A stretch of 51,530 bases of DNA from Bradyrhizobium acaciae (lineage in GTDB: Bacteria > Pseudomonadota > Alphaproteobacteria > Rhizobiales > Xanthobacteraceae), in assembly GCF_020889785.1 (NCBI RefSeq), contig NZ_JACMYK010000042.1:1-51530 (forward strand), written 5' to 3'. Below are positions 7,872-15,539 of the stretch, piece by piece; within the stretch, counting starts at the first letter, position 1, and each line of letters starts with the position of its first letter. Both the position numbers and the translations under genes were made by a program. A model generated the notes under the pieces. The model was not told where the DNA came from. It did no database searches and worked only from the letters and a program-made list of their open reading frames with translations.

Positions 7872-8888
7872 CTACAACCAGCCGGAGCGCCTGAACCGCC
7901 AGAACAGCCCGCCGCATGCGGCCAGCATCAGGCCCATCACGACGAAATAGCTGTACTCCCATTGCAGCTCCGGAATGTACTTGAAGTTCATGCCATAGAT
8001 GCCGGCGACCGCCGTCGGCACCGCCACGATCGCAAGCCATGAGGCGAGCTTCTTGGAGATCGCGGTTTCCTGCGCCTGACCGACCAGGAGGCTTGCCTCA
8101 AATGCAAAGGCGAGCACTTCGCGCAGTGAATCGATGCGTTCCTGGATGGTGCGGACGTGGTCCGTGACGTCGCGGAACAGCGGCCGCATCGTCTCGCGCA
8201 CCATCGGCAGGTTGTCGCGCTCCAGCCTGCGGCAGACCTCCACCAGCGGCCCGACCGCGTTGCGTAGCCGCAGCAGGTCGCGCCGCAGCAGATAGAGTCG
8301 CTCGATCTGCGCCCGCGTCATCGCGCTCGCCAGCACCTCCGCCTCCATCGCCTCGACCTCGTCCTGGATGGTCTCGAGCACCGGCGAGTAGTTGTCGACG
8401 ATGAAATCGAGGATGGCATAGAGGATGTAGTCCTCGCCGCGGGCAAGCGCGCGCGGGCAGCTCTCGCAGCGCTCCCTGACCGGCGTATAGGACGTCGAGG
8501 CGCCGTGGCGGACCGAGACGATGTATCCCTCGCCGACAAACAGATGCGTCTCGCCGAACGCGATGCTTTCGCCGTCGAGCTGCGCGGTGCGGGCCACGAT
8601 GAACAGCGCATCGCCGTATTGCTCGATCTTCGGCCGCTGATGCGCGTGATCGGCATCCTCGATCGCGAGGTCGTGCAGCTGGAATTGCCGCTGCAGGCTG
8701 CTCAGCAACGCCATGTCGGGTTCGTGCAGGCCGATCCACACCACGTGATCCGGCTTGTTGCGCCAGCTCGCGGCCTCATCGATCGCGATATTGGCGACCC
8801 GCCGTCCCTCGACGTAGACACCTGCCGCGATCACACCATCGCAGGGGACGGGTCCGGCGGTTGCGACAGTTGGCGATACGAGGTTCAT
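7872..8888 (-). CDS. CorA-family divalent metal ion transporter
   Basis: The 338-residue protein has the long acidic cytoplasmic N-terminal domain of CorA, an extended helical stalk (about 150-280) and two C-terminal transmembrane helices. The signature YGMNF lies in the loop after the first helix (GIYGMNFKYIPEL). The charged C-terminal end RFRRSGWL follows TM2. It should move Mg2+ (or Co2+/Ni2+) across the inner membrane as a homopentamer. ATG 8888 is chosen because GGAG lies a few bases upstream; a GTG three codons earlier overlaps that site. It stands alone on the minus strand, with 178 bases before hsp20. Metal specificity cannot be read, and ZntB-type Zn2+ efflux is a possible alternative. 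Confidence 0.93.
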   Translation of the reverse strand: MNLVSPTVATAGPVPCDGVIAAGVYVEGRRVANIAIDEAASWRNKPDHVVWIGLHEPDMALLSSLQRQFQLHDLAIEDADHAHQRPKIEQYGDALFIVARTAQLDGESIAFGETHLFVGEGYIVSVRHGASTSYTPVRERCESCPRALARGEDYILYAILDFIVDNYSPVLETIQDEVEAMEAEVLASAMTRAQIERLYLLRRDLLRLRNAVGPLVEVCRRLERDNLPMVRETMRPLFRDVTDHVRTIQERIDSLREVLAFAFEASLLVGQAQETAISKKLASWLAIVAVPTAVAGIYGMNFKYIPELQWEYSYFVVMGLMLAACGGLFWRFRRSGWL

Positions 8889-9147
8889 GGTCTCCACCCT
8901 CGGTTATCGGACCCGCTTGACGCTGTTTGCTGTCGAAAGGCTAGCACTGAATGGGCGCTGGTCAACCCGGCCAGCGACGTTGCGTTCCGGCCTGTACGGG
9001 GCGGCACATCCGGTCCCATCGCAGGTTGGCCGATCTTTATGCGGCTCCTATGTCGCGCCGCGGCGGGCCCTCTCGAATTCCTACGGCCTTCCCAGCATCT
9101 TTGGCGTGACGCGGTGCGTTCGCGCGCCGCCAACAGGAAGGTGGGAT

Positions 9148-9423
9148 ATGACCTTGCTCCACGTACACGATGTCCGGCCGCACGGTTCGGCGGGTGCCAT
9201 GCCTCTGGTGCTGCGGCGGACCATCCGGCGGATCGGCCTCGCCTTCAGGACGCTTCACCGCGCCATCGCCGCGGCAAAAATCCACCGGCTGCGCAACGAG
9301 CTGTTGCTGCATCGCGGGCATGAGGACTGGGCACGGACCCATCTCAACGTCGGCATGCCCGGCGGCGATGCCGAGAGATATCCGCGGGCGCCGGTCGTAC
9401 TCGGCGAGAAGTGGGACTACTGA
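9148..9423 (+). CDS. Hypothetical protein, 91 aa, Arg/His-rich
   Basis: I do not recognise this protein. It is basic and helical (VLRRTIRRIGLAFRTLHRAI), with several histidines and a C-terminal segment GDAERYPRAPVVLGEKWDY. There is no signal peptide or membrane helix. The start is supported by a purine-rich ribosome site (GGAAGG at 9137-9142, six bases from ATG 9148). The frame is open further upstream, but nothing else suggests an earlier start. The next small gene begins one base after its TGA, so both are likely translated from one message. The divergent corA begins 259 bases away. Confidence 0.6.
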   Translation: MTLLHVHDVRPHGSAGAMPLVLRRTIRRIGLAFRTLHRAIAAAKIHRLRNELLLHRGHEDWARTHLNVGMPGGDAERYPRAPVVLGEKWDY

Positions 9424-9424
9424 G

Positions 9425-9589
9425 ATGCGCGCAGTTGTATTCATCGCGTCCCTGCTGCGCAGCGCCGCAGAGGGGATGCTCAAATTCTTCGCCTGGATCG
9501 GCGAGGAGCCGATCAGCGTCTACCGGCCCGAGGCGCACTATATGCGCGGCCCGGGCCCGGCCTGGCGGGCCAAGCATCACGGGCATTAG
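9425..9589 (+). CDS. Hypothetical micro-protein, 54 aa
   Basis: The ATG at 9425 lies one base after the TGA of the preceding 91-residue gene, which suggests translational coupling. The 54-residue product has an N-terminal hydrophobic/amphipathic helix (MRAVVFIASLLRSAAEGMLK) followed by FFAWIGEEPISVYRPEAHY and a basic, histidine-rich tail. It could sit on the inner membrane. I know no family for it. The coupled start and a composition matching neighbouring coding DNA are the reasons to call it. Confidence 0.5.
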   Translation: MRAVVFIASLLRSAAEGMLKFFAWIGEEPISVYRPEAHYMRGPGPAWRAKHHGH

Positions 9590-9599
9590 CGCGCGTACT

Positions 9600-9690
9600 C
9601 ATCAATTCGGGACGTCGGCTTTCGGGGGCAAAGCGGACACGCGACCCGGCCTCAGGGATATCGCCTTGTGACCCGAAGCGGTCGTCTCGA
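9600..9690. repeat. Degenerate dispersed intergenic repeat (GTCGGCTTTCGGGGGCAAAG type)
   Basis: The stretch holds GACGTCGGCTTTCGGGGGC, AAAGCGGACA and a later TGTGACCCGAAGCGG. Read in one frame it gives SAFGGKAD, a phrase I recall from many spurious short ORFs in Bradyrhizobium and relatives, which marks a dispersed non-coding repeat. The gene-free interval 9590-9850 holds nothing else I can name. Confidence 0.5.
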
Positions 9691-9850
9691 TTTTCGTTTG
9701 CAGCTTCCACATAATTAAGACGACACACAAGGTCGAACTCAACTCCCGGCAGGCGCCCTTGCTTCACGTCGCCACCACGGGGGCAGTTCGCCGACTGATA
9801 ATGACACAAGCGGAGAGTCCGCGAGGCGGATGCAAAATGCTATGCAGGCG

Positions 9851-10777
9851 TCATCGAGGTGGTCGCAACTGGCTGGCGTTTGTGACCGCCACCCTCAGCG
9901 TCTTTCGCAGCCACATCAGTGCTGGCTCCGCATCGAAGCGCTCGTGCCAGAACTGTCTGATCACCAGCTTCGGGAGCTTGAGCGGGTGCGGAAGTATCTC
10001 GATCGGGACTGCATCCGCCATCAGCACACCCAGCGGCCTTGGAACTGTCGCGACCAGATCCGACGCCGCCACGATCATCGGAAGCGCGAGGAAATGCGGC
10101 ACGCGCACCGCGATCTGTGAATCGAGCCTATGCTTGCGCAGCGTCCTCTCGACGATGGCGTGACCGGTTCCCTCGGCTCGCGCAACCGCGTGTCGCTGTC
10201 TCAGAAAAACTGGCTTGGACATCGCCGATTGCTTCACGCCGGGATGGCCGCGCCGGGCCAGTACCACATAGTCGCTTTCGAACAAAAGCTGTTGCCTCGC
10301 GCCGGAGCGAAGCTCCGGAATATATCCGACCGCCAGATCGACCGTCCCCGCACGTAATGCGGGGAGCGTTTGCTCCATGGGCAGTTGCATCGTGCTGATG
10401 AAGATGCCGGGCGCAGTCTCCCGGCATACATTGAGCAGATGAGGCAGGATCACGGCTTCCGCGATATCGCTCATCACGATCGTGAACGTGCGCTTGTCGG
10501 TCGCGCTGTCGAAGCCCGATCGCATGGCAAGCCCGCGTCGGACCGAGCTCAAGCCGTCGCACCAGTGGGTCGCAAGCCGCTCGGCAAGGGGCGTCGGCTC
10601 CATGCCACTCCCGCTGCGGACGAAAAGCGTATCGCCCGTGAAGTCCCTCAGCCGCCGCAATGCATTCGACACCGTGGGCTGACTAGCGTTGAGCTCGATC
10701 GCGGCCCGCGAAATGCGTCGATGGCGCCAGACGGCATCGAACACGACGAGCAGGTTGAGGTCTATCTTATTATTCAT
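9851..10777 (-). CDS. LysR-family transcriptional regulator
   Basis: This 308-residue protein has an N-terminal winged helix-turn-helix (LNLLVVFDAVWRHRRISRAA, then ASQPTVSNALRRLRD) and a C-terminal periplasmic-binding-like effector domain (about 90-300). It should bind DNA as a tetramer and respond to a small aromatic or carboxylic ligand. It is divergent from the dienelactone hydrolase gene with a 66-base intergenic region, the classic arrangement in which a LysR protein controls the adjacent catabolic operon and itself. ATG 10777 is the conventional start, aligning the HTH at the N-terminus. The ribosome site is weak. The frame extends well upstream only as antisense of the hydrolase. Confidence 0.93.
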   Translation of the reverse strand: MNNKIDLNLLVVFDAVWRHRRISRAAIELNASQPTVSNALRRLRDFTGDTLFVRSGSGMEPTPLAERLATHWCDGLSSVRRGLAMRSGFDSATDKRTFTIVMSDIAEAVILPHLLNVCRETAPGIFISTMQLPMEQTLPALRAGTVDLAVGYIPELRSGARQQLLFESDYVVLARRGHPGVKQSAMSKPVFLRQRHAVARAEGTGHAIVERTLRKHRLDSQIAVRVPHFLALPMIVAASDLVATVPRPLGVLMADAVPIEILPHPLKLPKLVIRQFWHERFDAEPALMWLRKTLRVAVTNASQLRPPR

Positions 10778-10781
10778 AGCG

Positions 10782-10798
10782 GAAATATCTAGTATTTC
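10782..10798. promoter_or_regulatory. Candidate LysR operator palindrome
   Basis: The sequence GAAATATCTAGTATTTC is an inverted repeat with six-base arms (GAAATA/TATTTC) around a five-base centre. It sits five bases upstream of the LysR ATG and 45 bases before the divergent hydrolase gene. It is unusually AT-rich for the region. Its size and place fit the recognition or activation site of a LysR regulator controlling both directions. Confidence 0.5.
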
Positions 10799-10843
10799 AG
10801 TATTCTCCTTGCAAATGAAATCGCCAGCCATAGTCTTGTTGGC

Positions 10844-11584
10844 ATGAACAGCATCCGATTTTCCGGCGCGGACCGCGCTGCCCTTTCGACACCCCTCGTC
10901 CTTCCCCAAACCGGGAAACGTGGGGTTGCAGCCATCGTGCTCCTTCCGGCCATCGCCGGCGTGAACGACTATGTGATGCGCGTGGCGCATCGCCTGGCAG
11001 CAGACGGCTTCGCGGTCGCGATCCTCGATTACTTCGCGCGCGAAGGCGGGGTTCCCGATGTCTCGACCCCGGCTGCGATCGACGTCGCGGTGAATTCCCT
11101 CGCCGATCGCCGTGTGATCTCGGATGCGTGCGGCCTCATCGGCGCCTTGCGCGAACACGAGGCGATTGATCCGGAACGAGTCGGCTCGCTTGGCTTCTGC
11201 ATCGGCGGCATGTATTCGCTGATGCTGTCGGCGGAGACATCGGATATTTCCGCCTCGGTCGATTATTACGGCTCGGTTCGCTACGCGAAGACGTCAAGCC
11301 AGAAGCCGGTGTCGCCGCTCGATCGCGTCAAGGACGTCCAGGCCCCATTCCTTGCTCATTTTGGCACGCTCGACCGGCTGATTTCTGCAGCCGACATCGA
11401 CGCGCTCGACGCCGAGCTGAAGCGCGCCTCCAAGTCATACGAACTTTTCACCTATCGCGGCGCGCCCCACGCCTTCGATGAGGACTTTCGGCCTGCGGCC
11501 TATCGCCCGGTCGCATCGCAACTCGCCTGGCAGCGCACGATGACGTTCTTGGACTGGCATCTGAAGGGTTCACCCGCACGTTGA
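10844..11584 (+). CDS. Dienelactone hydrolase family protein
   Basis: This 246-residue cytoplasmic alpha/beta hydrolase has the dienelactone hydrolase triad in the right order: Cys119 in GFCIGG, Asp177 in GTLDRLI and His209 in APHAFDED. Family members open dienelactones in the beta-ketoadipate-type breakdown of chloro- or hydroxy-aromatics, but many act on other lactones or esters. The length is near the family norm. It is the first gene of a three-gene unit with a cupin dioxygenase-like gene and a fumarylpyruvate-hydrolase-like gene, and it is probably controlled by the divergent LysR protein. The true substrate is unknown. Confidence 0.9.
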   Translation: MNSIRFSGADRAALSTPLVLPQTGKRGVAAIVLLPAIAGVNDYVMRVAHRLAADGFAVAILDYFAREGGVPDVSTPAAIDVAVNSLADRRVISDACGLIGALREHEAIDPERVGSLGFCIGGMYSLMLSAETSDISASVDYYGSVRYAKTSSQKPVSPLDRVKDVQAPFLAHFGTLDRLISAADIDALDAELKRASKSYELFTYRGAPHAFDEDFRPAAYRPVASQLAWQRTMTFLDWHLKGSPAR

Positions 11585-11614
11585 GTTTTTGTCAAACCGA
11601 AAAGGAGGAAACTG

Positions 11615-12196
11615 ATGAACAAACTAACGAGGACGATCGCGGCCGACCCGGGCGCGAACATGAAAAATACCGATACGACCGATTGGTCGAAGTTCATGAC
11701 CGACGACGAATACTATCCGTTCCTCGTCAAGAAGAACATCCGCCCGGCGATCTGGCGCTGGCGCGACCTCAAGCCGAGGCTTGAAGAGGTCGCCCAGGAT
11801 CCGCTCCGCCGCGCGGACCGGCGGTTCATCGCTCTGGTCAATGCGGATACTGGCGAGGCGGGCGGCGTGCTGCCATCGATATTCCTCGGCATCCAGATCA
11901 TCAATCCCGGCGAGCATATCGTGCCGCACCGGCACAATTCCTACGCGCTTTATCACATCATTACGGGCAGCGGTTACTCCATCGTGGGTGACCACAAGTT
12001 CGAATGGTCGCGCGGCGACACGTTCGCGTGCTCGCCCTGGGCTTCGCACGAACATATCAACACCGGCAACGAGCCCGCGATTCAGTACGTCATTCAGGAC
12101 ATGCCGGCCCGCGCCATGGATCGCAACCTGATTTGGGAGGAGCCGGTCGGCCACATGTTCCACATGGTTGAAGGCAACGTCCCACACTCGGACTGA
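11615..12196 (+). CDS. Single-cupin protein resembling gentisate 1,2-dioxygenase half
   Basis: The 193-residue product carries one cupin domain. Motif 1 is PHRHNSYALYHIITGSG, with His105 and His107, and motif 2 is WASHEHINTGNEP, with His145 and His147. These look like the iron ligands of the gentisate/1-hydroxy-2-naphthoate dioxygenase family, which are normally about 340-370 residues with two cupins. This protein is therefore a short, one-domain version. A strong ribosome site AGGAGG precedes ATG 11615. An in-frame ATG 15 codons later is less well supported. Position between a dienelactone hydrolase and a fumarylpyruvate-hydrolase-like gene supports ring-cleavage or downstream chemistry, but activity is not certain; an isomerase or ligand-binding role is possible. 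Confidence 0.82.
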   Translation: MNKLTRTIAADPGANMKNTDTTDWSKFMTDDEYYPFLVKKNIRPAIWRWRDLKPRLEEVAQDPLRRADRRFIALVNADTGEAGGVLPSIFLGIQIINPGEHIVPHRHNSYALYHIITGSGYSIVGDHKFEWSRGDTFACSPWASHEHINTGNEPAIQYVIQDMPARAMDRNLIWEEPVGHMFHMVEGNVPHSD

Positions 12197-12265
12197 TCGC
12201 CTTTTTCTTCAATGTCTCCGGCTTCCCCGAGCCGGAGGCGGTGAGCCGCACCAGACAAGAAAGCC

Positions 12266-13012
12266 ATGACGATGAGCTACGTGTTCGATCCGCCGGCTCC
12301 GCCGTCGGTCGCAATGGCCGGCGGGGGCGGGAGGTTTCCGGTCCGCCGCATCTTCTGCGTCGGCCGCAACTATGCCGCGCACGCCCGCGAGATGGGCAAG
12401 GATCCGGATCGCGAGCCACCGTTCTTCTTCACGAAGCCGGCGGATGCGGTTGTCGATAGCGGCGCGATTGTGCCCTATCCTCCTGAAACCAGCGATTTCC
12501 AGTACGAGATCGAATTCGTCGTGGCGATTGGCCGGGAAGGCTTCGACGTCGGCCGCGAGGCGGCGCTCGACCTCGTGTTTGGCTACGGCGTCGGCATCGA
12601 TCTCACTCGCCGGGATCTGCAACTGGAAGCAAGGGACAAGGGACGCCCCTGGGATTGGGGCAAGGCGTTCGACCAGTCGGCGCCGATTGCGCCGCTGCAT
12701 CGTGTGAACGGCGGACGGCATCCGGCCGCGGGCCGCATCTGGCTCGCCCTTAACGGCGTGGTGAAGCAGGATGCGGACCTCACTGAACTGATTTGGCCGG
12801 TGCCGGACATCATCTCGATCCTGTCGCGCTCCATGGTGCTCAAGCCGGGCGACCTCGTCATGACGGGAACGCCCGCCGGCGTCGGCACGATTGTCGCTGG
12901 CGACAAGGTGACTGGCGGCATCGACGGTCTCGGCGAGATCGGCATCGCGGTCGGCAAGCCGATCGCACGGCGCTCGCAACGTGTCGTTCGAAATGGCCCA
13001 GAGTCTGAATAA
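12266..13012 (+). CDS. Fumarylacetoacetate hydrolase family protein, fumarylpyruvate-hydrolase-like
   Basis: This 248-residue protein has the FAH fold. Metal-binding acids appear in YEIEFVVAIG, followed by GVGIDLTRRDLQ, KAFDQSAPI and the C-terminal GTPAGVG. The combination KPADAVV, RPWDWGKAFDQSAP and TRRDLQ is closest, from memory, to NagK-type fumarylpyruvate hydrolases, which split fumarylpyruvate to fumarate and pyruvate in the gentisate pathway. Sixty-nine bases separate it from the cupin gene. The expected maleylpyruvate isomerase is not seen next to it. The end is slightly basic and low-complexity but of normal length. The 255 bases after it hold no supported gene. Confidence 0.9.
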   Translation: MTMSYVFDPPAPPSVAMAGGGGRFPVRRIFCVGRNYAAHAREMGKDPDREPPFFFTKPADAVVDSGAIVPYPPETSDFQYEIEFVVAIGREGFDVGREAALDLVFGYGVGIDLTRRDLQLEARDKGRPWDWGKAFDQSAPIAPLHRVNGGRHPAAGRIWLALNGVVKQDADLTELIWPVPDIISILSRSMVLKPGDLVMTGTPAGVGTIVAGDKVTGGIDGLGEIGIAVGKPIARRSQRVVRNGPESE

Positions 13013-13267
13013 GCAGCATCGAACAGATGGCAAGCCAGTCTTCAAACCAGAAAATCGGGCCGGATCAGAGCACACTCGGTCGCATCGTACGCTTCGAAAG
13101 CTTATGGGAGAGCCCGCGCTGGTCGCCACCGAGGCAGCGATTGCTGCGATGCACGAGTCTGCATTGGCCGGCCCTTAGCCGACATGACCACGCGCGCCTC
13201 TTTTGGTCGCCTCCGGAGGGGAGTGCCGACATTGTCAGCGGGCGGATTTATGGGTCCACGCACCCGA

Positions 13268-14029
13268 TCACGTCGCCTCGCTCCGTCGCGTCAGGTGATC
13301 GAGCAAATTCATCGGCAGCGGGAAAACCACGGTTGAGGAGCGCTCGCCGGCGATGTCATGCAGTGCCGCGAAATAGCGGAGCTGCATCGCCTGCGGCTCC
13401 TGGGCGAGGATGCGGCCGGCCTCGACCAGCTTCTCGGCGGCCTGCTGCTCGCCCATCGCGTTGATCACCTTGGCGCGCCGCAGCCGTTCGGCCTCGGCCT
13501 GCTTGGCGATCGCCCTTACCATGGTCTCGTTAATATCGATATCCTTGATCTCGACCGCGTTGACTTTGATGCCCCAGACGTCGGTCTGCTTGTCGAGGGT
13601 CTCCTGGATATCGGCATTGAGCCGGTCGCGTTCCGCCAGCATCTCGTCGAGCTCGTGCTTGCCGAGCACGGAGCGCAGCGTGGTCTGGGCCAGCTGGCTG
13701 GTCGCGGCCATGTAGTCGCTGACCTTGATGATGGCGCGCTCGGGATCGACGATGCGGAAATAGAGAACCGCGTTGACCTTGACCGAGACGTTGTCGCGGG
13801 AAATCACGTCCTGCGGCGGCACCACCTGCACCACCACCCTGAGATCGACCTTCACCAGCTGCTGCACCACCGGAATCAGGATGATCAGCCCTGGCCCCTT
13901 CACCCCGGTGAAACGGCCCAGCGTGAAGATGACGCCACGCTCATATTCGCGCAGCACGCGCACGGCCTGGGTCAGGAATATGATGATCAGCAACGCGATC
14001 GCCGCATAGGTGAAATAATCAAGCATCAT
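13268..14029 (-). CDS. Slipin/stomatin-like SPFH-domain membrane protein
   Basis: The 253-residue protein starts with one transmembrane helix (YFTYAAIALLIIIFLTQAV) and continues into an SPFH/band-7 domain (EYERGVIFTLGRF, VVVQVVPPQDVISRDNVSV, YFRIVDPERAI), ending in a helical oligomerisation region. Slipins form ring-like scaffolds in membrane microdomains and pair with NfeD proteases. The ATG at 14029 overlaps the NfeD stop codon (ATGA), with GGGAGG six bases upstream, so translation is coupled. Its partner role is membrane quality control, known for related archaeal and bacterial pairs. There is no obvious truncation. Confidence 0.95.
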   Translation of the reverse strand: MMLDYFTYAAIALLIIIFLTQAVRVLREYERGVIFTLGRFTGVKGPGLIILIPVVQQLVKVDLRVVVQVVPPQDVISRDNVSVKVNAVLYFRIVDPERAIIKVSDYMAATSQLAQTTLRSVLGKHELDEMLAERDRLNADIQETLDKQTDVWGIKVNAVEIKDIDINETMVRAIAKQAEAERLRRAKVINAMGEQQAAEKLVEAGRILAQEPQAMQLRYFAALHDIAGERSSTVVFPLPMNLLDHLTRRSEAT

Positions 14030-15423
14030 GCTTTACCTCCCTGGCCGGCGGCGGCCGGCGCACGCCGCACCACCAGCGTCAGATCGACGATGTTGGCGAC
14101 CTCGACCGTCTCTCCGGCCCTGAATGTCTCGGTGCCGCGCGCCTGCCAGCGTTCACCATTGGTGAAGACGTGGCCTGACGTCTCGGTCCAGTCGAGCACC
14201 TCGGCCGATAGCCCGCGCATGGCTTGCGCGCCAAGGCGGATCGGGCCGTTGCGCGCGCGGCGCAGCGCGCCGAGCACGACGAGAACGAGGCCTGCGAACA
14301 TCGCCGCGACGATGCAGATCACCGACCATGACAGGTGGTATCCGGGCGCCTCGATCCGAAACAGCATGGCGGCGCCAAGCACGAAGGCGACGATGCCGCC
14401 GAGGCCGATCACGACGGTCGGGTTGAACGCCTCGATCGCAAGCAGCGCGATCCCGACCAGCATCAGGGCGAAGCCGGCATAGTTGATCGGCAGCATGTTG
14501 AGTGCATAGAGGCCGAGCAGCAGGCAGATCGTCCCGACGACCCCAGGCGCCACGGCACCGGGCGACATGAACTCGAATATCAGGCCGTAGATGCCGACCA
14601 TCAGCAGGACGAACGCGATGTTGGGGTCGGTGACGACCGCCAGCGCGCGCGAGAGCCAGGTGGGGTCGATGGCTTCGATCACGGCATCCTTGGTCGCCAG
14701 GCGCTGTGTCTTGCCGCCGGCAAGCTCCACCGTGCGGCCGTCGATCTGCCTCAGCAGGTCGGCCGGATCGCGCGCGGTAAACTCGATGACATTGGCTTGC
14801 AATGCGGCGTTGGTGCTGAGGGTGGCAGCATCGCGGACCGCCTTCTCGGCCCAGTCGGCATTGCGGCCGCGCAGTTCGGCCAGGCTGCGGATGAAGGCGA
14901 CGGCATCGTTGGTCACCTTCGCCGTCATGGCATCCTTGGTCTCGGACGCGCTGCCGCCGTCTTTCTGATCCTTGCCACCCTTGTCCGGGGTGCTGCCCGG
15001 CAGGCCCGGCATCGGGCCGCCAATCTGGACCGGCGTCGCGGCGCCGATATTGGTGCCCGGCGCCATCGCGGCAAGATGGGTCGCATAGAGGATATAGGTC
15101 CCGGCGCTCGCGGCGTGGGCGCCGGAGGGCGCAACATAACCGACGACGGGAACGGGCGAGGCCAGCACGTCGGTGATGATCTCGCGCATGCTGGTGCTGA
15201 GACCGCCCGGCGTGTTCAGGCGCAGGATGACGATCTCGGCGTGCCGTTCGGCGGCCTTGGCCAGGGCATCTTTGACGTAACTGGCCGATGCCGGCCCGAT
15301 CGCGCCGTCAATTGATATGGTCAGGGCAAGATGGCTATTGTCCGCGGCCGCGCCGGGACGGATGGAGAAAACCAGAGCGACCAGGATGGTCGCCATAACG
15401 AGAGCCGCCTTGAGGGTCTGCAC
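14026..15423 (-). CDS. NfeD-family membrane serine protease (ClpP-class)
   Basis: The 465-residue protein has a signal peptide, a ClpP-like serine protease domain with the nucleophile in AHAASAGTYIL and the preceding NTPGGLSTSMREII oxyanion strand, a low-complexity PMPGLPGSTPDKGGKDQKD loop, four to five membrane helices and a C-terminal OB-fold NfeD domain (about 390-460). The family cleaves hydrophobic C-terminal segments of stomatin-like partners. It is upstream of and overlaps the slipin gene. A GTG at 15423 is taken as the start because GGGAG lies eight bases upstream. A GTG three codons earlier overlaps that site. Gene order nfeD then slipin is the usual one. Confidence 0.93.
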   Translation of the reverse strand: MQTLKAALVMATILVALVFSIRPGAAADNSHLALTISIDGAIGPASASYVKDALAKAAERHAEIVILRLNTPGGLSTSMREIITDVLASPVPVVGYVAPSGAHAASAGTYILYATHLAAMAPGTNIGAATPVQIGGPMPGLPGSTPDKGGKDQKDGGSASETKDAMTAKVTNDAVAFIRSLAELRGRNADWAEKAVRDAATLSTNAALQANVIEFTARDPADLLRQIDGRTVELAGGKTQRLATKDAVIEAIDPTWLSRALAVVTDPNIAFVLLMVGIYGLIFEFMSPGAVAPGVVGTICLLLGLYALNMLPINYAGFALMLVGIALLAIEAFNPTVVIGLGGIVAFVLGAAMLFRIEAPGYHLSWSVICIVAAMFAGLVLVVLGALRRARNGPIRLGAQAMRGLSAEVLDWTETSGHVFTNGERWQARGTETFRAGETVEVANIVDLTLVVRRAPAAAGQGGKA

Positions 15424-15539
15424 GGCAAGCACTCCCTTGCCGTGGATATGGGGCGCCGTCCGGGAACCTCAATATGGCGCGGTGTCACGGAGCCGTGCGT
15501 GACCCCTATTGTGCGTTGCGATGGCTCGCGTCGCGGCTT

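Noticed and set aside
12209..13129. 306-codon minus frame over the FAH-type gene
   Set aside because: No ribosome site or recognisable motif; the plus-strand FAH motifs explain the region.
13027..13464. 145-codon plus frame after the FAH-type gene
   Set aside because: It runs antisense into the slipin gene and has low-complexity Arg/Ser/Pro content; no start signal.
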